Positions 38,501 through 51,661 of a DNA stretch of 64,000 bases are shown piece after piece. The notes under the pieces were generated by a model. It saw only the letters and a list, made by a program, of their open reading frames with translations. It had not been told where the DNA came from and searched no databases. Made by a program: the position numbers and the translations under genes. The first letter of the stretch is position 1. Every line of letters begins with the position of its first letter. This stretch comes from Metopolophium dirhodum (Eukaryota > Arthropoda > Insecta > Hemiptera > Aphididae), in NCBI RefSeq assembly GCF_019925205.1, contig NC_083568.1, positions 13,824,393 through 13,888,392 of the forward strand, in the 5' to 3' direction.

Positions 38501-40842
38501 TGTTCACTTCCCATAATTTGTACAAAGGTATTCTGTTGCCTTGGAAATATTATATCACAATAATGAATAAATAATGATGTAGGTTACCTACCTAATTAGG
38601 TTAACAAATAAATAGTTATGAATATTTTTGTAGGAAATATTAATTATACTATCGATTTAATAGTAACTATTAGGTATATCGTATATGTTCCCATCACAAT
38701 CATGTGAATGCAAGTATAGGAACATATTATTTCAAATAAATATGCCTTACCAATTACGTGTCGTATCTAATCAGCAATAATTATTCGATAACAATGATAA
38801 ATTGTTATAAATTCTAAGTGAAGGATAGAACTATAGAATAAATATAAGTTAGTACCTATAAGTAATAACTATAGTGTAGTATACAGTAAAACAACCTAAG
38901 CGGCTAAGCTATTGTTATTAATTTATCAATTGAACAATTATTTTTTGCGGCGAGAACTTTGCTGATTTCATTGTTGTTATATACATAACAAAATAACATT
39001 GGTTATAAATACATAATATGTTGTTTATAAATATTAAATTGTATTCAAACAATGAATGTAACATTTTTTCCATTTTTTCCATTTCTTTCTTTTATTTCTA
39101 GATCATTAAACGAGTGTAGAAACTTGACTTATGGTCAGAGTAAGAGTTTTCTTCATTAAATATGTTTTACGCTAGTGACGTAACTACGAATTAGTTGGGT
39201 TCTATTATTTGACTCAAAAATACGGGATCGAATTTAACTTTGGTAACCATATGCCACAGCTGTTAATCATTAAAACTACTGTTCAGATCGAAAGTGGACA
39301 TATTAATTCACGGGGCACCCAAAGAAATAGTGTTATGCCCAGCATAGATAGATATACCAGATACCTAACTCAAATCTTGTATAACATTAAACGAGTGTTT
39401 CGCGAAAAACTCAATCAATAACGCCAATCTTCAGAGATAGAATTACCTATTTAAAATAAAATCACAAAATTGTTGATACCTTTTGTCAGCAGAGTAAATT
39501 TTCAATATATCATACATGAAAACATTGTTTACATTTTTTGGTGGTGAAAAAATAATTCAAAAAAACTGTTTTAAAAATGTTTCATCTTCGGGGTTCGACT
39601 TATACTCATTTGATGATCCGAGACATCGAATCTTACTCCACCTTCAATAAATATTATCAAATACATAAATATATTAAATTTAAAATTATTCTACACTATT
39701 ATAGTACTATACCATGCCTGCCATAGGTGAAATCGGTATCCTTTTGATATCAGCTGGTGGCCATACTTGACTTGCAATTTTGTGAATGGCTTTTTCAAAG
39801 TCGGCATAAATATACTTTGGTGAAAATTAGATTTGAAGACTCAAACATTTTTCATTAATATAATTAAAAGCTTCTATAAACAAGAATTTGTTTCCGTATC
39901 GGGTAATAAAAATAATACTAAAGATATGTAATAACTAATAATCATTTTTAAATCCGTGTATATACTATAATATAGTGAACATATTTTGATAAGAGGAATT
40001 TAATGTTCTTTTCAGTTGAAAAAAAAAATAATATTCTTTTCAGAATTATTTTCGAAATCCAAATTTTCTTTTTTTGCAGTAATATTTACTTTATACGTAA
40101 CAATTCATGAACTTCAGTCAAATTGGACAGAACCCTTTGTATTATTTTTTTTTTTGAGCGTTTTAAATATTTTTCTGAATTACTTAGCTGCATATATCTG
40201 GTTAAGTTACATATTTTATTGGACCATTTTTAAATTTTTCACAATATATTATAATAAATAATTCAGATGGTTTTCCACATACATCATTAAGACCTTTACC
40301 GTAAGCTTTTACAGTTTGCGCTTTACTGTGCATTACAATTTACAGTTACTTAGATTATTGACAACTTTGAAAATTTAAAAGATCGTAAAGTAAAATGTCA
40401 ACTGTTATACCTGACTTATAAAATACCTACCCATTTAAGACATATAAACATACATTTTTATTTTATTTTTTTATTTATTCCGAAAAGTAGAAGGGCCTTT
40501 TAAGTTTTTTGAATTGGGGCCGTATTTTTATACATACGCCACAGCTGCATTACTTAAAATTTGTCGAATTAATGATTCTTCACTTTCAATTTCTATGCTC
40601 GGTTACTTAATTTATAACTTTGTTTAGGTTATTTGTTTTTATAGAACTCTTTCTGCATCGCGAGACATTTCCTTTTAAAAATGTATGAAATCCGAATTTA
40701 TATACCCATTCAAAACCATGAAGTTGTAACTTGTAACGTTACATAATCCGTTGGTCCACTGCAGCACCCAGCCATCTGCGATCCAACACACCAGCTATAC
40801 CACAGCAATCCATATTCTTATATAGTTATAATTTATCATGGC
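35584..40842. other. AT-rich intergenic stretch
   Basis: No gene, RNA or element with ends could be supported. The short frames here have no family signature. Confidence 0.5.
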
Positions 40843-41650
40843 TAAAAATAGTTCAAAAGAGACAACATTTTTTAAAAATATTATTATATACCTATGGAAT
40901 ATGCTAATATAAACTTTTGGTGAACATTTCAAGTGTCTATGGTTATTCGTTTTTGAATCGATTAATGAGAATTCGTTAATTTACGGGTGAATATCCAATA
41001 TCATACAAATATTAAATTCAAACGCCCATAAAAAATTAATGTTATTTTCTGGAAATTTTTTTTTTTGTTTAAGGTAAAACACTTGGGGGGAATCTTAAAT
41101 TACATTTTCTAATGTGAGCTATGTCGCTATGAAAAGAAATGTTTTATGAATTTATAACTGATTAGGTAATAGGTACTGACTAATAATTTGCAAATTTCCT
41201 GGATTAAGACGACTTTTTTTCAAAATTCAAACAATCATAAAAATTTATTGAGGATTTACGGTTTTTATTTTAATTATATACTTAATAACTTATGTGGAAC
41301 CTTGAATTACATTTACAATATATTTAATTGAGCAAAAAATTATTTGTCGACAATAATTGATAAAAATTTAACTTTACATAGGTACCTGTAAACAGTAAAA
41401 AAAAATCATTTGGTAAAAATTAGTTTCTACGGTCTTGTTAGTAAAAAAAAAAATAAAATCGATTTTGTTAAAAATTGGGTTTGCGTAAAAATTCTCACTT
41501 TCCTTCATTTTTTTTTTCGTTTTTCTCGATTCTTTTGAAAACTACTAAGAATTCCCAATTTTGACCTCCCAAATTGCTCCAACTTGATTCCTATCAGAAA
41601 ATATGTTAATGTTGAAAGTAGCATAATTCGAAAAATAACAATTAATTATC
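40843..41650 (+). repeat. Modular repeat family C, old diverged copy
   Basis: It shares phrases in order with the copies at 43350 and 53525: AATATGCTAATATAAAC, GGTTATTCGTTTTTGAAT, AATCGATTTTGTTAAAAAT, TTTGCGTAAAAATTC, and TTTTGAAAACTACTAAGAA followed by TTTTGACCTCCCAAA. It is more diverged than the others and lacks the right-end module. Confidence 0.55.
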
Positions 41651-43349
41651 GATTAGTGCTACGCAGAAGACATTTTAACGTTAGTTCACTTTGTTCAACA
41701 AACCACAGAAAACATAGAGCATAATGCATAAAACAATTTACTTTTGCATAACATGTTAGTGTTTTAATGTGGGTAAACAATTCAAAGGGCGGAGATTCTA
41801 TACACACTAAAATAAAGTGTCCCTATTGTATCCTTTGAAAAAAACGTTATATCACGGCAAAAAGGCCGAGAGAATTATTATTATATAGTTATATGGAAAC
41901 GCACACATTAAATGTCCGCCGCCTTGACATATCCAAATTGGATCGGTGCCAGATTATACTGTAGAGCCATTAAGCCCGTTTGCGGTATGACAAAAGCAAA
42001 CTATTGGTTTTGGCCGTTTTGGGATAAATCCTGGCAATGGGCTGGAACTGACTTTTAAGCAGTCAATTTAACTGTGTATTAGTCATCCAGATTCTAGAAT
42101 TAGATTTATTTGGTTCAGTGTAAATCACAAACACATAAAATGTTATAACACAGCTATAATGCTATATGGTATTGGTATAGGTGGTATTGGCATTTAATCT
42201 ATTCTGTGGTATTGGTATACTATACTGTATCTACTATACCTACACTATACACTACCTATTCATGATTGGCCTAACAATCTTAACCTATATACGTTTACTA
42301 TTTTCAAACACAATAATAATAATGATACCTAGATAAGAATATTTATTTAGTTAAGTCATAAGCTAAGATAATATTAATTTTCTTAGTTAGTTCTTAGTAT
42401 GAGGTTTAGACGTTTAGTGAAATTAGGTACAATAGAATAATAGATAATAGAATAAATCCATGATAGACCTTAATACCTTACAGATAAATCATAAATATTA
42501 TGCTTCTAGTCATGCAGATCAGTGGATATACCGGACATTTTAATTAAATCTGAAAATTATATCATAATATTATAGGTACCTATAAAAATTAGGATAAACA
42601 ATTTTATCTATATGGTATATTAGTACTATCTAAATAATAAATTGTTACCAAAATCTTTTTTTTTTATTATTTTTATGAGAAATATACAATCTGTACCCTG
42701 AGGCACAATAAGAATATGGGCTAAATTACAGTGACATGAATTAGTTGTTGGAAGAAGCCACCCAGTAATGACACTTCCTAGCCAAAATCTTTTAAAGTAT
42801 AAAAACGATTCTACAAACAAACATTGGTAGGTACTAAATATAGGTACATTACTGATTAAACCTACCTAATATTATGATATTTGTGGTAATTTAATTTAAA
42901 TTAAGTACCTACAATAAATATAATAATTGCTCTTAAAATAATATAAGACAGTGTCAACTGTGAGGTAGTCACTATACTACAGAATTGATATGTATCAATT
43001 ATTATGGAGAACATAGCAGACTGCAGACATGAAGTATTCTGCAGCAGTATTCCGTCTGGATCTGGCCCAATGAAATTTTATATTTATAATAATTTTTACT
43101 TAAATTTTAGATTTTGAGTGGACCAAAGACTGTAGCCTGTAGGTATTAATGTATGTTTTTCTTTATATCTGGAGACACTTTTTTAGTAGACAAATACTCT
43201 AATCAACAACTTCAATAGATGTTTCTTTTAGCAAATTGTATCTAGTTGATACTTTTGAGAGGTTAAAATTCAAAATTCTCAGCACTTTAAAATATATTTG
43301 GCAAAAACTAGAAAAAAAAAAGGTGGATAAGTGGATGTCGCTCTGCTGT

Positions 43350-44808
43350 ACGGTAGGTTACAAGTGGGTCACTGTAATGGATGGTGTTAAATTTGAATTC
43401 AATGATATAATATCATTGTATAAGAAAAACGATTCTGAGCGAAAACGGTCAGTCAGCCTATGATTTTACCAAGTATATTTAATGATATTATTGTGAATAA
43501 AGTAATTTATATATAACCTATTTACGTGGAGCCTTGTTTTAAATTTTCAATCCTTAGCCATAAAAGTTAAAAATTTATTAATTTTTAACTACAAAATAAT
43601 TAATAAATTATAAATTCGATAAATGTTGTCAAAATTTGAACTTTAAATGCTTATAAAAAAAAACTGTGCCTATGTATTTTCAATATTTTTCAACTGCTAT
43701 TGTAAAAATATATCAGGAGTCTTGTATTAAATTTTTACACTTTTTGGCCCAACAGATAAAACTTTATTGATATTTATAGAAAAAAAAACTAAAAAAATTG
43801 AAAACTGAAAATGCCCGTAAACAGCTCAAAAAGTGTCAAAATATTTTCAAAATTGTATGGTGTATAGGAAATGCTAATATAAACATTCAGTGAAATTTTC
43901 ATGTATCTACAGTTATTCGTTTTTGAATTACAAGAAAATAAGGAAATCGGTACATGAGAAATCGAGTGAATATCTAATGTTGTAAAAATATGAATTTAAA
44001 ACGCTCATAAAAATTTAATTTGACTTTCTTGTAGAAATTTTTTTTTTGATAAAGTTAGACAAACTTATGAGGAATCTTGTATTAGATTTTAAAATCTTAG
44101 ATTTAAAAAGAAAAATTTTTATGAATTCTCATCAAAATAATTTGCTATTTTTCGTGATTTTTCCGTATTTTGTCAAAATTTGAACTTTAAATGCTTATAA
44201 TTAAAAACTGTGACTAAGGATTTTTAATTTTTTTCATCTGCATTTGAAACAATAACCTAGGAGCCTTCTATTAAATTTTCAAGCTTTTTTACTCAACAGA
44301 TAAAATTTTATTGATATTTATAGAAAAAAAAACTAAAAAAATTGAAAACTGACAATGGCCGTAAACAGCTCAAAAAGAGTCAAAATATTTTCAAAATTGT
44401 ATTGTGTATAGAAAATGCAAATATAAACAACCAGTGAAAATTTCATGCATCTACGGTCATTTGTTTTAGAGTTACACCAATAACCAAAATCGATTTTGTT
44501 AAAAATCGATTTTGCGTAAAAATTCCCGTTTTTCCTTAATTTTTCTTTTGTTTTTCACATCGCTTTTGAAAACTACTGGGAAATTAAAATTTTGACCTCC
44601 CCAATGCACCAACGATATTCACTTTCCCATCGAACAAGATACTGAAGTCGAAAATCGAAGCATTATTTCGACTACTTATCGTGTACACAGACACAAAAAT
44701 AAAAAAATAAAAAAAAAATAAAAAAAAAATAAAAAAAAAAAAAAATAAAAAAAAAAACACACATCATTGTAAAATCAATACATTCATCGTTTCACTCAGA
44801 ATCTAAAA
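43350..44808 (+). repeat. Modular repeat family C, longest copy (internally duplicated)
   Basis: It starts with the GGGTCACTGTAATGGATGG end module and ends with CACATCATTGTAAAATCAAT ... CTCAGAATCTAAAA. Inside, GTCAAAATTTGAACTTTAAA occurs at 43628 and again at 44172, about 544 bp apart. The sequence after each copy runs in parallel, including ATTGATATTTATAGAAAAAA and ACAGCTCAAAAAG, so the body is a tandem duplication. An A-rich simple tract (about 44692-44757) precedes the right end. It has no coding capacity. Confidence 0.7.
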
Positions 44809-45943
44809 AATATATGAAAATTGTAATTGTTTGATAACCAAAAAATTAGACTGTCTTTGCTCAGAATTGTTTTTTCATCATATACAATGATTACCTATTT
44901 ATTTTCAAATCAATAAGTTCAAATTAATCCTATTTTTAATGTCAAATTAACACTGTTAATATGTCTGTATGGATATTCAAGTATTTTATATTAGTATATT
45001 TCATTTATATAGACAGTAAAATTGTATTCTGATAACAATTGGAGTTAATGTTATGGTATATTTGTGGTGCTTATGGTTTAGCGCAAACTGCAAAGTATAA
45101 GTACAGTACAATATACGGCTTTCAGTATGTATAAAAATATTAAATGTTCAATGTGGCCCAGGTATTGAAATAAGTTCAGCACACCTGCCCCATAGTATAA
45201 ACTACAGTTTAAATAACATTAACAAAACTATTTCTTTATTTTTGGCACAAGACTGCAGTATTTCACGTGTCCACGCGTGCTGTTTATAATTTAATTTAAT
45301 TGAAATATTAGTGTATTCATTTATCCATTTTTGATAGTCAAATTCCTCTTTATTTAATTACATTTTAAAAATTATATTGAAAATGCATTATTAACATTCA
45401 CACTAAACTTAAGATGGATATATTATAGCTGTTTATTATTGGTACGATCAATTACAACTTCTGTAAAGATGTTTTGAGGTTTAAAGAACTGAAAAATAAA
45501 TAATAAAAACCTAATAATTGAATAACAATGCATTGTATATTTATATCTACATGCATATTAAAATTAATAATGAAAATATTTATTAACAGAGTCTTACACA
45601 TAAACATTTCATACTTAACCATACCAATGTTAACTTTACCAGTAAAACGTCTTTTTGAGGAGTTTAAAGACTGTCTGTCTCTATAAAAATATCATTTTAA
45701 TATAAATTTTTTATAAGAGTTCTATAAAAGTTTTTAGTAAATTAAAAAATTTAACAATTAATATATTTTATTTTTACATTTCTTCAAGAAAATCAAATTA
45801 TTAATCAAGAAAGAAATGCATTGGTCAAAATTACCAGTAGGTAGTAGAATATCATAAAAAATAAAAAGGCCAAATTTGTAAATAATTTTCTTATAAATGA
45901 AGCAATTATATTATTTGCCCTTTAGCCCAAAGCAATATTTAAC
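44809..45943. other. AT-rich spacer and 3' flank of TRMT2A
   Basis: No gene. TTTATT at 45767-45772 reads AATAAA on the minus strand and is a possible polyadenylation signal for TRMT2A, about 170 bases past its stop. Confidence 0.4.
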
Positions 45944-48900
45944 TTAAAGTCGTTCAAAATACACTATTAGTTCACAATGTGGTGTTTGTGGAAACATATC
46001 AACAGGAACAGCTTTGACTGGTACAAATGGAGCACCTTGTTTAGTTTTAGATTCAGCCATGGACAAAGATAAAAAGTTTTGCATAGCCCCTTTAGGGTTA
46101 CAAGACATGTATACTAATCGTTTCAAATGTGTCATCCTTCGTAGAAGCAATATTGCTTTGTTATCTATAACACATTAATTGAATGGGCAATTTAATAGTT
46201 TGTTATCAATATAAGATATGAAGCCAGTGGATTGCTTACGTAGTCCTGCTCTGGGTGGATCAACTATGGCGACTACATCATTAGCATTTTCTGGGTTCTG
46301 AAACTCACGTTTGTTCATTACTTCTTCAGCTTTTCCAGCAAAGAATATTGCATTAGTGATACCATTTTCAGTGGCATTTAATTTTGCCATATTAACTGCT
46401 TCTTCCTGAATTTCTACACCAATTACTTGAGCACAGTCCTGAAAAAAAAAAAAAATGATAAATGATGAATATTCTAATTAGTTGTACACAGTTTACTGTA
46501 TAGTATATAAGAAACATAAGAATTGTTGTTTTAAATTACCTTAGCTATAGACAGGCCAATTGTACCAGAACCACAACATACGTCTAATACAGTAGTTTGT
46601 GAATTAATGGAAGCTAAATCTTTCGCAGCATCAAACAATATTTCAGAAGCAGCTGTATTTATTTGAAAAAACGATTCAGGTGAAATTCGCAATCTAAGAC
46701 CTTTCACTTCTTCAACGATATACCCCTGTCCATGTAACAATTCTAAGGGAAATGAATTTCCTTCACCAGCGCTAAAAAAATATTTTTATAATATAATAAA
46801 CATGATGTAACATTAGTATATTTTTCAGTAAATCAGGTATATTAGCTTCTAAAATATTTAGATTGAGATGATTTATTATATGATATATTAATTAATTTTT
46901 AGCTTCAAAGGTAAAACAATACTTTTAAAAAGAGGTTACTTCCAATGATATCTTATTATGGATGTAAGTCAGAAGTAAATACATAATGATTTTAATTCTT
47001 ACGCTCTTTTTTTTGCTTTTTGAAAGTAAAGAGAATCTACTTTACAATCAGTCCCAGCTCCTTCAGTAAAATAACTTAAGATTAATTGTTTCAAAGAATT
47101 CAGAGCTGATTCCTCCATGTTTTCTGTGTGTACTACACAAATTAACATCAATTGTTCAGTTTTTAAGCTCAGTCTCACAGTTAACTGACGCCAATGACCT
47201 GTATAATTTTCAGGATCAAACACAGGAAGTTTAGAAGCTCTAACCAAATCTTGAAAACACTAAATAACAAAAGTTAAAGAAATATTACACACTTGAATAT
47301 AAAATAATATGGGCAAGTATTTTCCCATATTCCTATGTTTACTATAAATGGAAATAGGAAAAATTATTGCCCACCAACATAAATATAGGATTTATTTCAA
47401 GAAGATAAAAACTTACTTTAACAACATCTTTCATACGTTGAGGAACGTTTGAAATATTATCAATAGGGGCAACACTAGTTTTTCCCTGGTTATATGCACC
47501 AACACGAAAACCAACAACTGGTTCTTTATTTTCTACGTCCATACCTAAAATTACAATATATATATACATTATATTGTTTATTAAATAATAGTACAAAAAG
47601 GGTTAATAGTTATATCCACTTCTTATACAATTAAGAGGATAAAAAAAAATTAATTTTTATATATTTCCAAAAAAAGTAAACAATCCAATTAAATGAATAT
47701 GTATTAAAACATAAATTTTCTTCACTTCATTCAAAATTTAAATTTCCTTGTTAGATATTACTTGTTTCAAAATGATACTGAAATACATAATTACGTAACA
47801 AATAACAATTATGACTGAAGTTTTATCTATGTAAAATATAAGTACATATATTTAATTAATATACCAAATACTTTACCTATAGTAAATTCACATTTATTTC
47901 TATAACCAATACATCTCTCAGGATCGTCTTTAAGACTTTGTATTTCCAAAAGTTTACATGGAAGACCATTATTTTCATCTTGTTGTTTTTTTAACCAATT
48001 AAGTATACCTTGACCACACTTAATTCGTTTCAACCGTCTACTATAATCCATAAGAACATTTTTAATAGAATTGGTTTTTTGGATTAACTGAAACCAATAA
48101 AAATATAATCTATAATTTGATATATTTGTAATAATAATTTAAAAATATACAAAATTAAACGTTGTCCCTGTTACTGTAATAAGTAACAACTAAATCATAT
48201 CAAATAAATAAATAATTTTGTCAAAAAAATTTGACAGTTAAATTCAATTTATGTAGGTAGGTACAAGAGGTCGATAATTATAGTACAATTTTTCTTATAA
48301 ATCTATAACATTATAACATTCAAATTGTTGTTTTCTAAATTAAATGTAGGTTCATAATTATATAACTTACTTGCTCATCATAAGATATTTTATACAAAGG
48401 TGTTACAGCACTTATCATCTGTTGTTCTGCACCAGCATTGTCCAATTTAATTTTCTTTGCGTCTGGACAGTCATCAAATTGTTCATTACGTTTTTTTACT
48501 AATGGATCAGGAACAGCTTTGGCATTCTAAGAGGTTTGAAGACCAATTAAAACAAGTTGAAAATTACAAATGTAGGTATAGGATACTTACGCTAGCATCT
48601 AATTTAGTGTTTTTCCAATTATATCCATTTAAAATACCCAGAGCTGTATTTTTATCTTCTTCTGAACGAAAACACATATAAAGCCATTTTCCATTACGGT
48701 TAGGGGTCTTGACTTTAGAACAATTTAATTCCAACTTTATATTAATTAATTTTTTGAACTCCTAAAAATGTTTAAAAAGTAGTGCAAATTGTAATCATTA
48801 ATATTCATATTTCATAAATTATGTTCTTTTGTAGGTACTTACAGCAATTCCATAATGTTTTGGAAGGTTTCTTATTTCTATCTTGTACTTTTCAGAAGTA

Positions 48901-49220
48901 AAATCATCCCGATCTAAATAAGCAAAAGGATCTTCTTTTGTCACTGACTCAGTTTGATCTTTTATTTCTTCTAGTCCTACTTCATTGTCTTTTTCCTCAG
49001 ATGTTACTTTAATTTTCTCGGCCAATGATTCCGATTGATATTCTTTTTTAACAGGTTCTATTTCATTCACTTTTTCTTCAGATTTTAAGTGAATACCTTC
49101 AGTTACTGATTCTGGTTGGTATTCTTTTTTAGCTGTTTCTAGTTCATTCACTTTTTCCTGACATTTTATTTGAATTTCCTTGGTCACTGCTTCTAAACAA
49201 TTATCAACATTTACTTCCAT
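45944..49220 (-). CDS. TRMT2A: tRNA (uracil-5-)-methyltransferase A, cytosolic (650 aa, 9 exons)
   Basis: This is the eukaryotic TrmA-type enzyme that uses S-adenosylmethionine to make 5-methyluridine at position 54 in the T-loop of tRNAs. Exons, 5' to 3': 49220-48843, 48761-48591, 48526-48371, 48087-47877, 47544-47417, 47259-47003, 46771-46540, 46438-46240, 46164-45944. All borders are GT..AG and phases agree. An N-terminal RRM (about 107-185) spans exons 1-2. The Rossmann methyltransferase has SAM motif VLDVCCGSGTIGL (495-507), DPPRAG (571-576), and catalytic Cys599 in YMSCNPKG. The C-terminus PQTPHCELIVYFERL is typical of the family. The length is close to human TRMT2A (about 625 aa). The acidic/basic N-terminus (1-100) holds three degenerate repeats of about 33 residues. 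The gene is divergent from the UPF0390 gene and probably shares its promoter region. Confidence 0.95.
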
Positions 49221-49610
49221 CGTGTAGTTACTGGTTTTTCATAAATTTGTAATAGATACCGTCGAATATAATACAAATATAAATTCGGTTTTAAAAATAA
49301 ATCGAATCTCGCTTTAAATTTTAATACCTATGTATTTTAATAATTAATTCATTAGATTCAAATTTAAATTTTATAACCAAACATAAAATTATTGTTACAA
49401 AAAAGATATCATTCTGGATTAGAATTGATAATATTTCACGTGTTTTTGTTGTTGTACTGATTACAATATTATTGTTAACAAACATTGTTATCTATAAAAA
49501 TTTTTTTTTAAATATTAAAAATCTTAAATAATTAAGTGTTGACCGTTTTCAGTTTACTAAATAATAATATTAATTAAAGATTTCAATTCGTGTATACTAT
49601 TTTATTCATT
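49221..49610. promoter_or_regulatory. 390-bp gap between two divergent genes, probable bidirectional promoter
   Basis: The start codons of TRMT2A (minus) and the UPF0390-like gene (plus) face away from each other across 390 bp, so both promoters must lie here or in unseen 5' exons. No TATA box or strong initiator pair was identified; the sequence is AT-rich. Confidence 0.5.
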
Positions 49611-50018
49611 ATGCCACAGGGAAAATTCAAAAATAAATCACAAGTTTCTTTTTCAAAGAAAAAGAGAAACGAACCAAATAAAAGTAGAAAAGGTAATTTT
49701 TTCTTGAAACTATTTCATTCGTGATTACTGATCAATAATATCTATATTATACCGTTGTCTATTTTGTTGTTTGATCCTTAATTGTATGAATTTTACTGTG
49801 TAGCATGTCCAATGCCTTCAAAAAAACACAAGTATGAAGAAGGTCAGCGTATTAAACGTATGATATCTAAAAATGTTAACAAAATGGCTGAAGATGATTT
49901 AAGGTCATTGGCTATGGATAACAAGAAAGTGTTTCTTTCAAAGAAGAAGAAGCAAGTTGCACAAACAGTTAAAGCTGCAGATCCTAAACCTAAACAAATC
50001 AAGGTTACACAAAAATAA
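49611..50018 (+). CDS. UPF0390 / C19orf53-like small basic protein (98 aa, 2 exons)
   Basis: Exon 1 is 49611-49692 and exon 2 is 49804-50018, with a phase-1 junction (AAAG|GTAATT to GTAG|CATGTCC) that gives an alanine codon. The protein starts MPQGKFKNKSQVSF, is very rich in Lys/Arg, and ends KQIKVTQK. Its opening (M-x-QGKFK), size (human C19orf53 is about 99 aa) and lysine-rich layout fit the UPF0390 family. The function of that family is not established; the composition suggests nuclear, nucleolar or RNA binding, which is inference. It has no signal peptide or membrane segment. AATAAA lies at 50096-50101. Confidence 0.85.
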
Positions 50019-50095
50019 GCTTGCTATGTTAAAATATGTTTAATATAAATTATTTTGAAAATACATAATTCAATTTTTTTTTCACAATATTGGAC

Positions 50096-50101
50096 AATAA
50101 A
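50096..50101 (+). terminator. Polyadenylation signal of the UPF0390-like gene
   Basis: AATAAA, 77 bases after the stop codon. Confidence 0.7.
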
Positions 50102-50859
50102 GAAGTAAATTATTTAAAATTGTTAAAGTGATTCTGTTTTGTTTTATTAATTTCATCAACATATCTAATTTATTTAGAGTTATTAGTGAATATTGACTGC
50201 TTATTATAATAATATAATATCACAGACCTTATACTTAACGTATAATATGAGGTCTATGTACAATATAAAGACCTGATGTCCTGATCAATGCGTAAACATA
50301 TTATAACAATAATAACATGTAAATATACAATAATAGACAATTTATGTCTTTAGTCACAACATAATAAAGACAATGAAATTCAATGAAGGGTAGATATATT
50401 TGGTTTAATAATATGCCAACCATAACATATTGTAATATACTATAATATAATACAACTCAAACACCAGGGGGGGTTCGGGAGGTCAACTGACGCACAGTTA
50501 TTTTTCCCAGTTAAATGTGGCCCCTCGAAATAGCAAACTACATTAACATTTTTTTTATTTAAAAAAATTATGTACAATGATCAATAATAAAATAATAATA
50601 ATTTATAAAATGTACACACTACACAGGTTTATGAATATTTCTATACAATTACAAATATAATTATAAATGTCTAAGTATATTATGATGTATATACAGACGT
50701 AAAGAGTGAGTATTGAAGTGAAATCGTGCTTAAACTTATCAACTTATAATGCACCTAATTCGAAAAACACGAGTATAAAAATATGTTAGATAGTTATATA
50801 TAAGGTTTTATGAAGTTGGCATAGATGAAATTGGTATAAAAGTGCAATACTGTTCATTA
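50102..50859. other. AT-rich spacer
   Basis: Nothing recognised. A short G run occurs near 50468. Confidence 0.45.
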
Positions 50860-51051
50860 TGTCTATTTTACCAACAAGTGTATGACGAAACTATTGAAAC
50901 TGGAGTAACTGAACCTTTAAAATTAAATGAAGTATTGAAGTTCATGATATCACGAGACATGGTTTCTTCGTATCCAAATTTATATACTTGGTATAAAATA
51001 TTTTATACACTTCCAGTCAGCAGTGCAACTTTTATTGAATATAAATTTTAA
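50860..51051 (+). pseudogene. hAT transposase C-terminal fragment (ZMYM/TTF type)
   Basis: The frame contains SYPNLYTWYKIFYTLPVSSA, which has the shape of the hAT C-terminal dimerisation region (YPNLY...LL.IPVSSA). In full proteins that region continues CERSFSxLK. Here it breaks off after SATFIEYKF at a stop, and nothing homologous follows. It has no start of its own and no catalytic part. It is a dead fragment. Confidence 0.6.
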
Positions 51052-51499
51052 TTCAACAAATAAAAATAACAATTAATTAATAATACCTTAAATCTTATAA
51101 GTAAATTGTACATTTTACTTAAAAATGTGTTATGACTCATATAATATAGTTATATTGAATTTTGGTATCAAAATGTGATGTAAATAACTAATAAGGTAAA
51201 TCGCGAGCATATTGGGCGACTTTTGAATACCTAGTTGGTTGAAGTCAGAGGCATGCCCAGGATAAAAATGTAGGACACGCCCGGATATAATTATTTTAAT
51301 TTATGTAGGTACACATTATTTTTTAGAAACTTTTTATAACATTTTTAAATTTAATTAGAAAAAATGATGATATAATATAACACAAATTATTCCTCCTGTT
51401 TGACTTGTTAAAAATATATTTAAAGATATTAAAAGTGAATACAAATGAAACAGTAGCTTTTTTAATTATAAGTACATAAAATATGATTCTTTAGTGAAC

Positions 51500-51661
51500 T
51501 CAAGTCTTCGATTTTTCAATCCAAGGATATAATTTATACCATGACAAACTACGTTGTTTGTCACAAATGTTACGACGTGGAAAATTAATAATCGACTGAA
51601 TAGGTTGTACATCATTATTTAAGCTAATATCAAGCACTTGTAGAAGAAGTCGAGGTAACAT
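51500..51661 (-). pseudogene. hAT transposase N-terminal fragment (TTF-type zinc-finger region)
   Basis: Read on the minus strand: NNDVQPIQSIINFPRRN followed by RSLSWYKLYPWIEKS and a stop. This matches the pattern at the head of TTF/ZMYM-type hAT proteins (FP.R...R.F...W...YPWLEYS), where a CF..C zinc-binding segment would follow. The stop comes just before that segment. It lies on the opposite strand to the C-terminal fragment 450 bp to the left, so the two are not parts of one intact element. Confidence 0.5.

Noticed and set aside
43236..43463. 75-codon plus-strand frame
   Set aside because: Its end lies in the repeated left module of family C; the frame is not conserved in the other module copies.
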